NCBI RefSeq assembly: GCF_006517395.1
Contig: NZ_VDCY01000002.1
Location: 350,385 to 414,384 of the forward strand
DNA length: 64,000 nucleotides
Direction of reading: 5' to 3'
Source of the DNA: Terrilactibacillus laevilacticus
GTDB taxonomy: Bacteria > Bacillota > Bacilli > Bacillales > Sporolactobacillaceae
Positions 51,337 to 62,150 of the stretch are shown here, piece after piece (the first letter of the stretch is position 1; each line of letters opens with the position of its first letter). Under the pieces are notes generated by a model. It was given only the letters and a program-made list of their open reading frames with translations. It was not told the DNA's origin and did not search any database. Both the position numbers and the translations under genes were made by a program.

Positions 51337-52320
51337 ATGGATAATGTATTTGATTATGAAGATATTCAATTAATTCCCGCAAAATGTATTGTAAATAGCC
51401 GTTCTGAATGTGATACAACCGTAACCTTAGGAAAATATACGTTTAAATTACCCGTTGTTCCAGCCAATATGCAAACGATAATTGATGAAAAAATCGCTCT
51501 CTATTTAGCCGAAAATGGTTACTTCTATATCATGCATCGTTTTCAACCTGAAAAACGGATTGATTTTATTAAAAATATGCAAGAACGCGGATTATTCGCG
51601 TCGATTAGTGTTGGCGTTAAAGCTGAGGAATACGAATTTATTGAGCAATTAGCCGGTGATAATCTACTACCCGAATATATTACGATCGACATAGCCCATG
51701 GACACTCTAATGCGGTCATTCAAATGATCCAGCATATCAAAAGGCTTTTACCAGATAGTTTTGTTATAGCTGGGAATGTCGGAACGCCTGAAGCAGTGAG
51801 AGAATTGGAATATGCTGGTGCCGATGCGACAAAAGTTGGCATAGGTCCTGGAAAGGTCTGCATTACGAAGATTAAAACTGGATTTGGAACGGGTGGATGG
51901 CAACTTGCGGCTCTGCGTTGGTGTGCCAAAGCAGCAAGTAAACCCATTATTGCTGACGGAGGAATTCGCACTCATGGTGATATCGCAAAGTCCGTCCGTT
52001 TCGGAGCTACAATGGTCATGATTGGCTCATTATTTGCTGGACATGAAGAATCTCCGGGAGAAACCATTGAAAAAGACGGAAAGCTCTATAAAGAATATTT
52101 CGGATCAGCATCAGAATTTCAAAAAGGCGAACGAAAAAATGTAGAAGGTAAAAAAATGTACGTTGAACATAAAGGTGCCTTGCAAGATACGTTAACAGAA
52201 ATGGAGCAAGACTTACAATCCTCTATTTCGTACGCTGGTGGAACTAAGTTGGAAGCTATCCGTAATGTTGACTATGTGATCGTTAAAAATTCGATTTTTA
52301 ATGGTGACCGCGTTTACTAA
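51337..52320 (+). CDS. guaC: GMP reductase
   Basis: 327 aa, the length of Bacillus GuaC (YumD). It converts GMP to IMP with NADPH. The catalytic Cys lies in [18 protein letters not shown], which separates it from IMP dehydrogenase only in detail. The IMP dehydrogenase CBS pair is absent and the C-terminus [16 protein letters not shown] is GuaC-like. The N-terminal [14 protein letters not shown] also fits. ATG at 51337 follows TAGGAG. It is monocistronic with a strong terminator. Confidence 0.95.
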   Translation: MDNVFDYEDIQLIPAKCIVNSRSECDTTVTLGKYTFKLPVVPANMQTIIDEKIALYLAENGYFYIMHRFQPEKRIDFIKNMQERGLFASISVGVKAEEYEFIEQLAGDNLLPEYITIDIAHGHSNAVIQMIQHIKRLLPDSFVIAGNVGTPEAVRELEYAGADATKVGIGPGKVCITKIKTGFGTGGWQLAALRWCAKAASKPIIADGGIRTHGDIAKSVRFGATMVMIGSLFAGHEESPGETIEKDGKLYKEYFGSASEFQKGERKNVEGKKMYVEHKGALQDTLTEMEQDLQSSISYAGGTKLEAIRNVDYVIVKNSIFNGDRVY

Positions 52321-52331
52321 TAAGAGATTAG

Positions 52332-52370
52332 GATGAGCAAGCTTTTCGTGAGAGGCTTGCTCATCTTTTA
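52332..52370 (+). terminator. Terminator of guaC
   Basis: GATGAGCAAGC/GCTTGCTCATC followed by TTTTAT. It also faces the PTS gene end. Confidence 0.92.
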
Positions 52371-52380
52371 TATTGATTTT

Positions 52381-54348
52381 TTAGGCCATTACCTCTAATA
52401 ATTTATGCTCTACTGTCACACGACCAAGCGCAGTTCTCTCTACAGAAGCATAATCTTCTGTGTTTGTGATGACAACAATGACCGTTGGATCATACCCCAT
52501 TTTTCTAATTTTATCTAAATCAAAATGACATAACTTATCACCTTTATTGACCCATTGATGTTTCTCTACAAATCTTTCAAAATAAGCCCCATTTAAATTG
52601 ACTGTATCAATCCCTATATGGATAAGTATTTCAGCACCACGTTCTGTTTTTAAGCTGAATGCATGATTCGTACTAAATGTTACGGTAATAAGCCCATCGC
52701 ATGGTGCAATGACATCGCCATCTGATGGAATAATGGCAGCTCCTGTTCCAAGAAATTCATGCGAAAATACTTTATCATTTACATCCTTAATGCTAATTGA
52801 TTCACCGGAGATTGGGGCATAGATATATTCATCTTGAACTGTCTCAATCTGAGCAATATGTTCTACTAGATCTTGTCCTTCTTTTGCTGCTGCTACATAT
52901 TCATTCATATTTTCAAACATTGGTTCCTGTTCATGAGCAACAGCACGTTTACCATAAAAAAGCGTTAACGTAAAAGCTACAACAAAACTGACGATTAAAC
53001 TGATCAGAAATGGGACAATGGATGTTGAATTGACACAAATTAAGCCAAGGATACTTGGAGGTCCCATCGTGTTAGCTAAAACATGAAATAAGCCAATAAA
53101 GATAGAGGCAATTCCTGACCCTATCATGGCACAAAAGAAAGGGTATTTGAGCTTTAAATTAACGCCAAAAATGGCCGGCTCTGTTATACCTAATAATGCA
53201 GTAATACTTGAAGATGAGGCTAAACTTTTTTGGTTCTTATTTTTGGTAATAAAAACGACTGCAAGACAAGCCGCGCCTTGCGCTATGTTTGCCACTGAAG
53301 CAATTGGCAATACAAAAGATCCACCCGTTTTTCCTATATTGGCTAATAACTGCGTTTCAATAGCAGGAAAACTTTGATGAAGTCCTGTTATAACAATTGT
53401 AGAATAGAAAAACCCAAACACCAAGGTACCTACGAAACCCGTTACATCATATAACCACGTCAATCCATTGGTTAAACTATCGCTCACATGCCGCATCATA
53501 GGTCCTACAAATAAAAAAGTCATAAAACCAGTAAAAATAATGGCTAGCATAGGGGTAAAATTAAAATCAAGGGCTTTTGTAATATGTTTATGTAAGTATT
53601 TCTCGATTTTAGCTAAAATAAAGGAAACCGCTAGTACAGGTAAGACAGAATCCTGATAACCCTGTTTCGCCACATCTAAGCCAAATATATGCCAATGGTC
53701 AACTTGATTTGTTGCTGCAGTATGGATGACATTATAAGAGCTTGCTAAGTCAGGAGAGATCATGATCATCCCCATCACAGCTCCCAAATATGGATTCCCG
53801 CCAAAACGTCTCGTCGCAGAAAAACCGATAAGTACGGGTAAGAAAATATAGGGGGCAGCAGATAATGTATGGATGAATCCAGCAACTCCTTTTAAACTTG
53901 GATACATTTCAACGACAGATTGAGAACTAAATAGATGCGCTGTTGTCAAAACATTATTCAGTGCCATCAACATTCCCCCTGCAATTAATGCAGGGATTAT
54001 AGGTACAAAAATATCAGCTATTAAACTCATGAATTGTAAAAATATATTTCCTTTTTTTCCTTTTTGAGATAAAATCTGATCGCCTTCTGTCATATCAGGG
54101 AGACCTACCCGTTTAATTAATTCATTATAAATCTCATCCACATCGCCTGGGCCGATAATAATATGAAATTGTCCATTAATCCTGTATATCCCTTTAATAT
54201 CAGGATGATGATCTAATGTCATATCATCTATTTTCGACTCATCTTTAACAATGAGTCTCAGTCTCGTGGCACAATGAGTAATAGCTTGAATATTTTTCCT
54301 ACCGTTTAATGCATTTAAGATATCTATTGAGACTTTTGCATGATCCAT
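52381..54348 (-). CDS. PTS EIIBCA permease, sucrose/trehalose/beta-glucoside class
   Basis: 655 aa with the three PTS domains fused. EIIB (residues 1-85) has the phospho-Cys in AITHCATRLRL. EIIC (about 105-460) has ten hydrophobic segments, including GITEPAIFGVNLKLKYPF. EIIA (about 500-655) has the phospho-His in ILIHIGIDTVNLNG. The protein transports and phosphorylates a glucoside. Sucrose or trehalose is suggested by the EIIB/EIIC pattern, but no hydrolase or antiterminator is next to it. The GH13 glucosidase at 57771 is the nearest candidate partner. ATG at 54348 follows AAGGGACGG. Confidence 0.88.
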   Translation of the reverse strand: MDHAKVSIDILNALNGRKNIQAITHCATRLRLIVKDESKIDDMTLDHHPDIKGIYRINGQFHIIIGPGDVDEIYNELIKRVGLPDMTEGDQILSQKGKKGNIFLQFMSLIADIFVPIIPALIAGGMLMALNNVLTTAHLFSSQSVVEMYPSLKGVAGFIHTLSAAPYIFLPVLIGFSATRRFGGNPYLGAVMGMIMISPDLASSYNVIHTAATNQVDHWHIFGLDVAKQGYQDSVLPVLAVSFILAKIEKYLHKHITKALDFNFTPMLAIIFTGFMTFLFVGPMMRHVSDSLTNGLTWLYDVTGFVGTLVFGFFYSTIVITGLHQSFPAIETQLLANIGKTGGSFVLPIASVANIAQGAACLAVVFITKNKNQKSLASSSSITALLGITEPAIFGVNLKLKYPFFCAMIGSGIASIFIGLFHVLANTMGPPSILGLICVNSTSIVPFLISLIVSFVVAFTLTLFYGKRAVAHEQEPMFENMNEYVAAAKEGQDLVEHIAQIETVQDEYIYAPISGESISIKDVNDKVFSHEFLGTGAAIIPSDGDVIAPCDGLITVTFSTNHAFSLKTERGAEILIHIGIDTVNLNGAYFERFVEKHQWVNKGDKLCHFDLDKIRKMGYDPTVIVVITNTEDYASVERTALGRVTVEHKLLEVMA

Positions 54349-54493
54349 CCTGACCGTCCCTTCAAAAGGTTCTAACTATTTATTTATTGAAGATGTTTTT
54401 TATTTTAAATATACCTTCTTAATTTGAATTGTGTCAATTATGCATCAAAAAAATTTGTCAATATTCCGCATCTTTAGTTAGTATATAAAAAAA

Positions 54494-54530
54494 TGGAGTC
54501 TCTCAAAAACTATTTTGAGAGACTCCACAA
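54494..54530. terminator. Bidirectional terminator of thiC
   Basis: TGGAGTCTCTCAAAA/TTTTGAGAGACTCCA, a perfect stem with A-tract on the left and a weak T-rich tail on the other strand. Confidence 0.88.
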
Positions 54531-54563
54531 GTTTTCTCTATTATTCTTTCTTTATTGCTCGAC

Positions 54564-56378
<1,815 letters not shown>

Positions 56379-56437
56379 TTAGGAGTTATAACAGCCCAGT
56401 TCATCCTTAAAGTAAACAGATGAAGACAATATAAAAA

Positions 56438-56462
56438 GGTTCTGTATATATACAGAACCTGA
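56438..56462 (-). terminator. Expression-platform terminator of the TPP riboswitch
   Basis: AGGTTCTGTA/TACAGAACCT followed by TTTTTAT on the minus strand, between the aptamer and thiC. It should form when TPP is bound. Confidence 0.88.
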
Positions 56463-56513
56463 TTTATCATCCCAAAAGTAGTGGCGTATAGATAGACCCA
56501 AAGACGCCTTCTT

Positions 56514-56608
56514 CCTACTTCCCTACGCTGGTATAATCCAGATCAGGTTCAAAGGGTCAAAGAATCTCACATTCTTTTCTCAGTCCATCCATTGGACTCC
56601 CCTAGTAG
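56514..56608 (-). ncRNA. TPP riboswitch aptamer (thi box)
   Basis: On the minus strand the conserved segments appear in order: GGGGAGTCC, CTGAGA, GACCCTTTGAACCTGATCTG and ATACCAGCGTAGGGAAGT. They form the P2-P3 and P4-P5 arms of the TPP aptamer. It precedes thiC and its terminator. Confidence 0.97.
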
Positions 56609-56683
56609 AGCACTTATAAATATATATTCTTTTCTATGCCATGGTATCATAGTTTTTTATTTTATTAAAGATTTTTAATTGAA

Positions 56684-56764
56684 GATGTTGTTCAAAAAGA
56701 CAACAAATTCTCGGCGTTGGCTTGATCTTCTTGCTTCTAGTTTGCCACCTTTTTGAACACGCAT
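56684..56764. mobile_element. MITE-like element copy H (81 bp, inverted, deleted)
   Basis: In reverse orientation: GATGTTGTTCAAAAAGACAA to CCTTTTTGAACACGCAT, with a perfect duplication TTGAA (56679-56683, 56765-56769). The interior is reduced to CTCGGCGTTGGCTTG plus the GATCTTCTTGCTTCTA end. It lies between the RNase H-like gene's 3' end and the thiC promoter region. Confidence 0.88.
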
Positions 56765-56772
56765 TTGAAGAG

Positions 56773-57447
56773 TTAATCGAATTTATTTTCTCCATCTATT
56801 TCAATCGTCCCAGTTATTTCTATTTCTCGTAATGCTTGCGATGCTAATTTATCAGCTTCTTGATTGTTTTTTCTTGGAACAAGTTCATATTCTGGTGTAA
56901 TACCTAGTTGCTCTAGTTTACGATCAATTCGGTCCGCCCATTTATTCAATTCCTCTTCAAAGACTGGCCACTCTCCACTTAATTGATTAATCACAACGAG
57001 AGAATCACCCGTAAATTTAACTGGTAAATGATGAACGCCTAAATTCTCTAATTCCTTTACTACAAGATGTAAGGCCGCATATTCTGCTTCATTGTTCGTG
57101 TCAAGGTAGGACACTAAGGCATTTTTTCTAACTCGATAAAATTTGCCGTTCTGTTCAAAATAAATAACACAACCTAAGCCAGATTTTTTCGTCTCTAGAT
57201 CGAATCCCCCATCAAAATAGGCAGTGACATGATGCGGCTCAGTTTGAATACCCTGCAAATATTTCTTTAATTCCTTCATGCTCCATGTACTTTCATTGCT
57301 GTCGATAAAAATTAAGTTTTTTGCCCTCCCTGTTCTTTCCAAATCCTCAGCAATTAAAAGAGCTTTCTCCGCGCGCATCTCCGCAGAACTAAAGGTCGTT
57401 TCTGTTCCTTTTCGTGTTTTGTAGGTTATTTCAATTCGAACATTCAC
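56773..57447 (-). CDS. RNase HI-like protein (RVT_3 fold)
   Basis: 224 aa. An N-terminal domain of about 70 residues precedes an RNase H fold. The acidic residues are visible in order: Asp in TAYFDGGFD, Glu in NNEAEYAAL, Asp in FTGDSLVVI and Asp in NQEADKLASQ. It is like B. subtilis YpeP/YpdQ-type proteins and probably cuts RNA in RNA:DNA hybrids. GTG at 57447 follows AAGGAG by 7 bases. The longer open frame upstream is MITE copy I and does not belong to the gene. The gene is bracketed by two MITE copies, one 8 bases past its stop and one touching its ribosome site. Confidence 0.88.
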   Translation of the reverse strand: MNVRIEITYKTRKGTETTFSSAEMRAEKALLIAEDLERTGRAKNLIFIDSNESTWSMKELKKYLQGIQTEPHHVTAYFDGGFDLETKKSGLGCVIYFEQNGKFYRVRKNALVSYLDTNNEAEYAALHLVVKELENLGVHHLPVKFTGDSLVVINQLSGEWPVFEEELNKWADRIDRKLEQLGITPEYELVPRKNNQEADKLASQALREIEITGTIEIDGENKFD

Positions 57448-57464
57448 AATAGAACTCCTTAATA

Positions 57465-57589
57465 GTGCGTGTTCAAAAAGGTGACAAATTAGAAGCAAGA
57501 AGATCAAGGCGGTGCCGTTTTGAGGACCGGAAAAACAAGCGGGCGCCGAGATTCGTAGCTTATCATTTGGTGACTTTTTGAACAACCGC
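57465..57589. mobile_element. MITE-like element copy I (125 bp)
   Basis: GTGCGTGTTCAAAAAGG to CTTTTTGAACAACCGC, flanked by TAATA and TAAGA (one mismatch). It is of the short form and matches copy A in length. Its left duplication touches the AAGGAG ribosome site of the RNase H-like gene. Confidence 0.88.
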
Positions 57590-57770
57590 TAAGATGGTTT
57601 TATAAATGACATTGATATATTCAATTATAGCCATTGATCCATCCATTTATTGACTTAAGCCCTCATGCCTTTAAAAAATATTACCTTGCTAAAAAGATTG
57701 ACTAATCTATTATGCATAAAATCAAATAAGGTTAGATAGGATGCAGCCTTTTATCTAACCTCGTTTTTTA
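57590..57770. other. Spacer between MITE I and the alpha-glucosidase end
   Basis: AT-rich. A weak hairpin AGGTTAGAT/ATCTAACCT with T-rich end (57730-57770) probably terminates the glucosidase gene. Confidence 0.5.
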
Positions 57771-59429
57771 TCATTTTAACCGATACACTCTCGCTTCATA
57801 TGGTTGAAAAATATTTTCTTCAATAAGTTCCTCTTTAACATTTCCAAGAAGCCACTCTAAAGAATCAAAGGATAAACATTTAGATAAGTCTATTTCTACT
57901 TTTTTATCAAAAAGGTTGACTATAATGACGATCGTGTCCTTACCGAGTGTTCTCATATATGCGTAAATGTCCTGATGGTCATCTAAAATAAGGTCGTATT
58001 TCCCATAGATGAGCGTATCATTTTCTTTACGCAAATTTATAAGCGACTTGTAGAAGTGGTAGATAGACTCTGGATCTTTGATTTCTGATGCTACATTAAT
58101 CTCTTGATAATTCGGATTGACTTTTAGCCAAGGTTGACCTTTTGTAAAACCCGCATTTTTCTCCTTATTCCATTGTATGGGTGTTCTTGAATTATCTCGA
58201 CCATTTTTCCAAATCATCTCCATAATTTCTTGATGGGATTTACCTTCTTCTTTTTCATGTTGATATAAGTTTTTTATAGCAATATCATTATAATCATCGA
58301 TTGAAGGAAACTTCACATTTGTCATCCCGATTTCTTGCCCTTGGTAAATAAAAGGAGTTCCTTGCATTAAGAAATATAGTGTTGCCAAAGCTTTAGCTGA
58401 CATATCCCAATAGTTTTCACTATTTCCCCATGTTGAAACTGATCGCGGCTGGTCATGATTTTCAAGAAATAAAGCATTCCATCCAATGTTTTCGAGCCCT
58501 TTTTGCCATTTTGTTAATGTCTTTTTGAGAGCTATGATATCTAATTTACCACCCGCACCTTTTCCCCAAAGACCTAAATGATCAAATTGAAAGATCATAT
58601 CAAAATAACCGTTTTCTTCACCAACCCATTCTTCAGCTTGTTCAACTTTTACACCGTTCGCTTCTCCTACGGTCATAATATTATAATGGTCAAATGTTTC
58701 ACGTTTAAGTTCTTCAAGAAAGACGTCAATTCCTTCACGATTCATGTGCCCATCAAAAGACGGTACATAGCGCTTTTTCTTTGGATTAGGTAAATCAGGC
58801 AAGCCCTTTACTTTTTTTATATGAGAAATCGCATCAATACGAAAACCATCTATCCCTTTTTCTAACCACCCATTCACCATACCATACAATTCACGGCGAA
58901 CAATTGAATTTTCCCAGTTGAGGTCTGGTTGTTTCTTTGAAAAGACATGGAGAAAGTATTCTTTTGTCTTCTCGTCATATTCCCAGGCAGATCCCCCAAA
59001 AATTGATTCCCAATTATTTGGTTCCTTTCCATTCTTACCTCGTCGCCAAATATAGTAATCGCGATATGGGTTATTTTTAGAAGATCGTGATTCAATGAAC
59101 CAAGGATGCTCATCAGACGTATGATTAATCACTAAATCCATAATTAATTTCATACCTCGTTCATGCACCTCTTGTAATAATTGATCAAAATCAGCCATTG
59201 TTCCAAACTCGGGCAATATTCCCTTATAATCACTTATATCATAACCGTTATCATCATTTGGAGAACGATAAATGGGACAAATCCAGATCACATCGATTCC
59301 AAGATCCTTTAAATAATCTAGCTTAGAGATAACGCCTTGGATGTCACCGATTCCATCCCCGTTTGAATCCATAAAACTACGCGGGTATATTTGATAAGCT
59401 ACAGCTTCTTTCCACCATACCTTTTTCAA
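57771..59429 (-). CDS. GH13 alpha-glucosidase (oligo-1,6-glucosidase / trehalose-6-P hydrolase group)
   Basis: 552 aa, normal for GH13_31/29. Start YQIYPRSFMDSNGDGIGD gives the calcium loop. Region I is DLVINHTSD and region II GFRIDAISHI with the nucleophile Asp. Region III is VGEANGV with the acid Glu and region IV LENHDQPR. The residue after the nucleophile is Ala, not the Val seen in isomaltase-type enzymes, so activity on alpha-1,4 links or sucrose is plausible. A trehalose-6-P hydrolase cannot be excluded. It is cytosolic (no signal). TTG at 59429 follows GGGGGAAG. It may process sugars imported by the PTS at 52381. Confidence 0.88.
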   Translation of the reverse strand: MKKVWWKEAVAYQIYPRSFMDSNGDGIGDIQGVISKLDYLKDLGIDVIWICPIYRSPNDDNGYDISDYKGILPEFGTMADFDQLLQEVHERGMKLIMDLVINHTSDEHPWFIESRSSKNNPYRDYYIWRRGKNGKEPNNWESIFGGSAWEYDEKTKEYFLHVFSKKQPDLNWENSIVRRELYGMVNGWLEKGIDGFRIDAISHIKKVKGLPDLPNPKKKRYVPSFDGHMNREGIDVFLEELKRETFDHYNIMTVGEANGVKVEQAEEWVGEENGYFDMIFQFDHLGLWGKGAGGKLDIIALKKTLTKWQKGLENIGWNALFLENHDQPRSVSTWGNSENYWDMSAKALATLYFLMQGTPFIYQGQEIGMTNVKFPSIDDYNDIAIKNLYQHEKEEGKSHQEIMEMIWKNGRDNSRTPIQWNKEKNAGFTKGQPWLKVNPNYQEINVASEIKDPESIYHFYKSLINLRKENDTLIYGKYDLILDDHQDIYAYMRTLGKDTIVIIVNLFDKKVEIDLSKCLSFDSLEWLLGNVKEELIEENIFQPYEARVYRLK

Positions 59430-59846
59430 TTGATCTTCCCCCTATATCTCTATTTAGATAAAGTGAAGCTTCGATCAGAGGGAATTCACCCTCGCTAATT
59501 ATTAATTGAACCTATCGGGCTTTTTTGGGGCTGTTCCCTCACCTTTACTTCTTCAATGTCATTTTCCCCTCAGTAAGTCCCATTCATTCTGGAGTATCTT
59601 TGAAATTATCAACAAGGATGTGATTACAATAGTTAGTAGTTATTTAATTATAAGATAGAGTATGTATGATAACAACTTTTTACCTCTACTACTGTTTTAT
59701 TCACTCTATAAAACTATGTCCTAGGCCATTTTTATGAAACATTACATTTTGTACTTCTATTCAATAGAATAATGACGACACGTACAAAAGCTTGAGTCGA
59801 TTTTGCCAACCTCTAATTCCTTATTTAGTTCATTTTAATAAGAGTT
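59430..59846. other. Intergenic stretch upstream of the glucosidase
   Basis: Contains a diverged copy of repeat family 3 at 59455-59500. The rest is AT-rich without supported genes; a CcpA site was looked for and not found. Confidence 0.45.
59455..59500 (+). repeat. Dispersed repeat family 3, copy 3 (diverged)
   Basis: AGATAAAGTGAAGCTTCGAT followed by CAGAGGG matches copies 1 and 2 (AGATAAAGTGAAACTTCCAT). The rest differs, with a GAGGG-AATTCA-CCCTC hairpin in place of the CCCG/CGGG one. Confidence 0.6.
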
Positions 59847-60692
59847 TTACAGATTATCTGCGCTAAAGGTATCCCCATCTTCTATTTTCCCAGATTTAAA
59901 ACCTTTATAAAACCAGCGCTTTCTCTGTTCGGATGTACCATGAGTAAAACTTTCTGGAACGGCATATCCCCGTGCTTTCTTTTGCAGAGTATCATCACCT
60001 ACTGCTGTGGCAGCATTCAAAGCTTCCTCCAAATCCCCTTTTTCTAACAAATCCATCCCTTGTGCATGATTAGCCCAAACCCCGGCAAAATAATCCGCTT
60101 GTAATTCAAGCCGAACAGAAAGCTTATTAAATTCTTTTTCACTTAGTTTTGAACGCTGAGACATCACTTGATCCGATGTACCTAAGAGTTTTTGAACATG
60201 GTGACCAACTTCGTGAGCTATCACATAGGCCATCGCAAAATCTCCAGGAGCTTGAAATTTATCTTTAAGCTCTTGATAGAAGCCTAAATCAATATACAGC
60301 TTTTGATCACCTGGACAATAAAAAGGCCCTACCGATGAGCCAGCCGCCCCGCAAGCCGTACTCACACTTCCTGAGTACAAAACAAGGGTTGGGTTCTTAT
60401 AGGTTAACCCCTCTTTCCGGAATTCCTCACTCCATACGTCCTCTGTATCTTTAAGTACGACCGACACAAATTGCGACAACTCTTTTTCTTGATCCGTTTC
60501 TACATAAGAGGTATTGTTACCGGAATCTCCGATTTGAAAATTATTCAATAATTCACCAGGATTTCCTCCAAGTAAAGTCGCAATAAGGACAATAATTAAA
60601 CCAAGTCCTCCGCCTGCAACACCTATTCCGCCTATTCCTTTACCTCTTTGATCCTCTACATTCGAACTCCCTTTTCGGCCTCTCCATTTCAT
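59847..60692 (-). CDS. Membrane-anchored neutral zinc metallopeptidase (YpfJ-like)
   Basis: 281 aa. A Gly-rich N-terminal part and one helix (GVAGGGLGLIIVLIATLLGG, residues about 23-42) anchor an extracytoplasmic or cytosolic catalytic domain. The zinc motif HEVGHHVQ lies near residue 165. GPFYCPGDQKLYIDLGF and LELQADYFAGVWA (third ligand) are typical of the zinc_peptidase/YpfJ family. Substrates are unknown. ATG at 60692 follows AAGGAGG. It is monocistronic. Confidence 0.92.
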   Translation of the reverse strand: MKWRGRKGSSNVEDQRGKGIGGIGVAGGGLGLIIVLIATLLGGNPGELLNNFQIGDSGNNTSYVETDQEKELSQFVSVVLKDTEDVWSEEFRKEGLTYKNPTLVLYSGSVSTACGAAGSSVGPFYCPGDQKLYIDLGFYQELKDKFQAPGDFAMAYVIAHEVGHHVQKLLGTSDQVMSQRSKLSEKEFNKLSVRLELQADYFAGVWANHAQGMDLLEKGDLEEALNAATAVGDDTLQKKARGYAVPESFTHGTSEQRKRWFYKGFKSGKIEDGDTFSADNL

Positions 60693-60877
60693 CTTCTTTC
60701 CTCCTTGGGTCGTATATACACTTAGTTAATTTTGCTATACCCGAAAGTCATGGTGATTAGTCGAGAAGATGAAGAGAGTATTATTTTAAAAGGATTTAAA
60801 ACACAACAGCATTGGGAATGAAACCGATGGTTGGCTGAACCAATCGGATCTTTTACGGGCAGTTGATCTTGAAGACA

Positions 60878-61801
60878 TTAATCCAACAAACCATTTGTTT
60901 CATCATCAATGGCTTTTATTAAGTAGTACAGTAGCTCAGTGGCAGGTGTGCTAACACCATATTTTTTTCCTAACTTGACCACTGTCCCGCACAACATTTC
61001 ATTTTCTGTTGGACGTTTTGAGAGTATGTCTTGAACCATTGAGCCTCTGGCCTCTGGCTCGTAGTTAAAGTAGATTGGTTTCATGGTTTCAAGGTCTTCA
61101 TCGACTAACCCAGTGCCCATCGCTTTAGAAAGGGCTATGACTTCTCGCATAATACATTCTCGTGCTTTGTTTGCCGAATCAAGCTTCTGAAAATGCTTAT
61201 GTTTTCCTCTAAGTACCCCAGCGACTGAATTACCGCTCACATTAAGTAGAAATTTCAGCCAAAGTTCACGAATAATATTATCCGGAATTTCATATGGAAT
61301 CTGGCATGCATCAAACAATTCCTTTACTCGTTGGACTTTGTTTTGCTGATCTTCGGGTTGATCAATCCCAAATTTAATTTTATTTTCGCCAACTGAAAAA
61401 GTGGCCACACCATTTTTATAAATACCATTAATCGTCGTAAAACCGTAAATGACTTTTTCTTTCCCATACACTTCAGCGATTTCCTCTTCACTCGTGATCC
61501 CATTCATTAAGGACAAAATAATGGTTTTTGGCCCTACCTGGTTTTTTATATCTTGTATCGCTTGATTCAATTGATTATATTTAACCGCAACAATCACTAA
61601 ATCAGCCGGATCGACGATAGTTTCAGGAGAAACCACATTTAGGTTATAGTGTTCTTCATTAATAAGAATCCCTTGTTTTTCTAACCTTTTTTTTCGCTCG
61701 CCTCCTGCGATAATTCGCAAGTTATTTGGTTGAATTTCTTTTTTTAGAAAAGGAAGTAAGGTACATCCAATGGCTCCTAATCCAATAATAGCTACTTTCA
61801 T
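60878..61801 (-). CDS. Ketopantoate reductase-like protein (PanE/ApbA)
   Basis: 307 aa. N-terminal Rossmann motif MKVAIIGLGAIGCTLLPFL; the catalytic Lys lies in ELWLKFLLNVSGN and the acidic/Ser region in RGSMVQDILSKRPTENEML. The family reduces 2-dehydropantoate to pantoate, but paralogues act on other 2-keto acids. No panBC genes are near, so panE function is not certain. ATG at 61801 follows AAAGGAG and is preceded by a REP-like motif. Confidence 0.88.
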   Translation of the reverse strand: MKVAIIGLGAIGCTLLPFLKKEIQPNNLRIIAGGERKKRLEKQGILINEEHYNLNVVSPETIVDPADLVIVAVKYNQLNQAIQDIKNQVGPKTIILSLMNGITSEEEIAEVYGKEKVIYGFTTINGIYKNGVATFSVGENKIKFGIDQPEDQQNKVQRVKELFDACQIPYEIPDNIIRELWLKFLLNVSGNSVAGVLRGKHKHFQKLDSANKARECIMREVIALSKAMGTGLVDEDLETMKPIYFNYEPEARGSMVQDILSKRPTENEMLCGTVVKLGKKYGVSTPATELLYYLIKAIDDETNGLLD

Positions 61802-62001
61802 TTTCTAGACTCCTTTGAAAGGTACCTGTCACCCCCAGATGCAACTTCGGAATGAAGTATTCTTAAACGAGCCCTTTTACCTCGCCTTAGTGAAGTGACA
61901 GCCTTAACTTTACCTTCATTATTCGTTATAACATAGGTTTGATTTTCCTCATTCGGTTCAAATTCTTTTAGATCACCTTCATACAAAAATGAATCATCCA
62001 C
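61798..62001 (-). CDS. Doubtful small ORF upstream of the PanE-like gene
   Basis: 67 codons with a weak ribosome site. The last third (SGGDRYLSKESRK) is encoded by a REP-like motif and the Shine-Dalgarno of the PanE-like gene, whose ATG overlaps its stop as ATGA. The first 50 residues are acidic then basic and match no family I know. It may be a truncated gene or chance. Confidence 0.3.
   Translation of the reverse strand: MDDSFLYEGDLKEFEPNEENQTYVITNNEGKVKAVTSLRRGKRARLRILHSEVASGGDRYLSKESRK
61812..61838. repeat. REP-like repeat copy 4 (before the PanE-like gene)
   Basis: GGTACCTGTCACCCCCAGATG is the reverse orientation of the REP core GGGTGGTGACAGGCACC with three changes. It lies 10 bases before the PanE-like start. 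Confidence 0.55.
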
Positions 62002-62150
62002 TTCGTATCGATGTTACTTGCAATAGGGGATGAAATCATTAATTCGATGATGTTCCAAAGCTTCCACCGACCTATCCGTGTTTCATTAATTAAGCCTATT
62101 TTAACACGGCATTAATCGAAATTATATTTTAATAAATGAAGCCACTTCTT

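Noticed and set aside
57448..57585. Longer N-terminus of the RNase H-like protein
   Set aside because: It is translated MITE copy I; AAGGAG and GTG at 57447 fit the family start.
56684..57589. Composite transposon made of copies H and I around the RNase H-like gene
   Set aside because: Each copy has its own 5-bp duplication, and no shared duplication surrounds the pair, so separate insertions explain the arrangement better.
60720..60870. Plus-strand gene fragment between the zinc peptidase and PanE-like genes
   Set aside because: A short open stretch (ISREDEESIILKGFKTQQHWE) ends quickly and matches no family I know; not enough to call a gene.
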